A stretch of 64,000 nucleotides of DNA from positions 3,224,001 to 3,288,000 of the forward strand of contig NZ_JAAGOW010000001.1 in assembly GCF_010499245.1 (NCBI RefSeq). The letters run 5' to 3'. The notes beneath the pieces were generated by a model that saw only the letters and a list, made by a program, of their open reading frames with translations, was not told the origin of the DNA and ran no database searches. The first letter of the stretch is position 1; each line of letters opens with the position of its first letter. Shown piece after piece: positions 63,066 through 64,000 of the stretch. The stretch comes from Variovorax sp. WS11. GTDB taxonomy: Bacteria > Pseudomonadota > Gammaproteobacteria > Burkholderiales > Burkholderiaceae_C. Both the position numbers and the translations under genes were made by a program.

Positions 63066-64000
63066 ATGAAAAAGAATCCCTCCTCGATCCCCCTGGGCGA
63101 GCCCGTCCAGGCCGTGGTTGCGGCCGAAGCCAAGGTCCAGGCCAGGAAGAAAAAGCACCTCGGCCTCTTCGACGCCGAGCTGGTGCGCCCCGCCTTGTGG
63201 GCCGCCGTCGCCAAGCTGGACCCGCGCGTGCAGTGGCGCAACCCGGTGATGTTCATCGTCTACATCGGCAGCCTCCTCACGACGCTCTTGTGGGTGCATG
63301 CGCTGAGCTTCCCGGGCGACACCGGCATGGCGCCGGCCTTCGTGCTGGCGATCTCGATCTGGCTGTGGTTCACCGTGCTCTTCGCCAATTTCGCCGAAGC
63401 CCTCGCCGAAGGCCGCAGCAAGGCGCAAGCGGCCTCGCTGCGCGGCCTGCGCAAGGACACCTGGGCCAAGAAGATGGTCGAGCCGTACCACGGCGGCAAG
63501 TGGCTGCCGTTGCAGGCACCCGAGCTGCGCCGCGGCGACGTGGTGCTGGTCGAGGCCCACGACGTGATCCCGCTGGACGGCGAGGTGATCGAAGGCGTGG
63601 CCTCGGTCGACGAGAGCGCCATCACCGGCGAATCGGCGCCTGTGGTGCGCGAGTCGGGCGGCGACTTCTCGGCCGTGACGGGCGGCACGCGCGTGCTGTC
63701 CGACTGGCTGGTGGTGCGCATCACGGTCAACCCGGGCGAGTCCTTCCTCGACCGCATGATCGGCATGGTCGAGGCTGCCAAGCGCCAGAAGACGCCCAAC
63801 GAGATCGCGCTGACCATCCTGCTGGTCGCGCTGACGCTGGTGTTCCTGATGGTCACGGTCACGCTGCTCCCGTACTCCATCTTCAGCGTGGGCGCGATGC
63901 ACGCGGGCACGGTGGTGCCGCTGACGGCGCTGGTCGCGCTCCTGGTGTGCCTGATCCCGACCACCATCGGCGGCCTGCTGTCGGCCGTGGGCGTGGCCGG
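63066..64000 (+). CDS. kdpB: K+-transporting ATPase subunit B, 5' part
   Basis: At least 311 codons; the gene runs off the window. P-type ATPase subunit that hydrolyses ATP. Present are the first membrane helices ([16 protein letters not shown]), the actuator-domain motif [15 protein letters not shown] and the helix with [14 protein letters not shown]. The phosphorylation site DKTGT lies beyond 64000. The N-terminal ~30 residues are Lys-rich ([11 protein letters not shown]). ATG 63066 is 11 bp after kdpA. Confidence 0.95.
   Translation, partial: MKKNPSSIPLGEPVQAVVAAEAKVQARKKKHLGLFDAELVRPALWAAVAKLDPRVQWRNPVMFIVYIGSLLTTLLWVHALSFPGDTGMAPAFVLAISIWLWFTVLFANFAEALAEGRSKAQAASLRGLRKDTWAKKMVEPYHGGKWLPLQAPELRRGDVVLVEAHDVIPLDGEVIEGVASVDESAITGESAPVVRESGGDFSAVTGGTRVLSDWLVVRITVNPGESFLDRMIGMVEAAKRQKTPNEIALTILLVALTLVFLMVTVTLLPYSIFSVGAMHAGTVVPLTALVALLVCLIPTTIGGLLSAVGVA

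Overview
This 64 kb, very GC-rich window looks like chromosomal DNA from a betaproteobacterium of the Comamonadaceae, probably Variovorax or a close relative. This is inferred from three orphan TctC/Bug-type periplasmic binding proteins, a DUF1840 gene, a DUF6502/DUF5666 gene pair, the CoA-dependent aminobenzoate cluster and the ribosomal proteins. No phage, transposase, CRISPR array or rRNA was seen.

Layout. 1-3105: end of oxyR, dps, ubiA and, convergent to ubiA, proC. 3369-12563: the spc and alpha ribosomal operons (rplN to rplQ, with secY, infA and rpmJ). They have their own upstream promoter, intrinsic terminators inside the alpha operon, and a tRNA-fMet with its own -10 box and terminator at the end. 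13400-20298 (minus): a tightly coupled six-gene operon for CoA-thioester breakdown of an aminobenzoate-type aromatic acid: flavin monooxygenase/reductase fusion, MarR regulator, enoyl-CoA hydratase, acyl-CoA dehydrogenase, aryl-CoA ligase and a RidA-like protein. Its promoter contains a MarR-type palindrome and appears to give a leaderless mRNA. 20399-25822: cfa, DUF1840, a TctC protein, a LysR/SDR divergent pair and a two-gene membrane-protein unit. 25912-32996: a TPP-dependent E1 alpha/beta pair whose alpha gene is cut by an amber codon, an AcoR-like regulator that lacks its AAA+ domain, and a divergent PQQ alcohol dehydrogenase with a lipoprotein metallo-hydrolase.

33000-39705 is an accessory stretch: a decayed GNAT gene, a GNAT gene, a GNAT-toxin/DUF1778-antitoxin pair, an operon of zinc-ribbon membrane proteins with extreme low-complexity tails, and a DUF6502/DUF5666 pair. 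39781-44000 is a xylose-type ABC transporter with a ROK regulator and a matching operator. 43997-48493 holds a TctC protein, a third zinc-ribbon membrane protein, a PfpI-family protein and an NHL-repeat lipoprotein. 48699-57147 (minus) is a branched-chain-type (Liv) ABC transporter between two acyl/aryl-CoA ligase genes, divergent from a Crp/Fnr regulator with a palindrome between them. 57975-60814 holds a catalytically degenerate SRAP protein, an SDR, a third TctC protein and a small hypothetical gene. From 61051 runs the kdp potassium-ATPase operon with two tiny genes (an unnamed 34-residue peptide and kdpF), kdpA and the start of kdpB, preceded by KdpE-like repeats.

The window is mostly catabolism and uptake around a housekeeping core. 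The best candidates for undescribed biology are the three zinc-ribbon/transmembrane/low-complexity paralogues, the small peptide at the head of kdp, the SRAP protein without its catalytic residues, and the RidA-like protein without its arginine inside the aminobenzoyl-CoA operon. All family assignments rest on reading the sequence; no database search was run.
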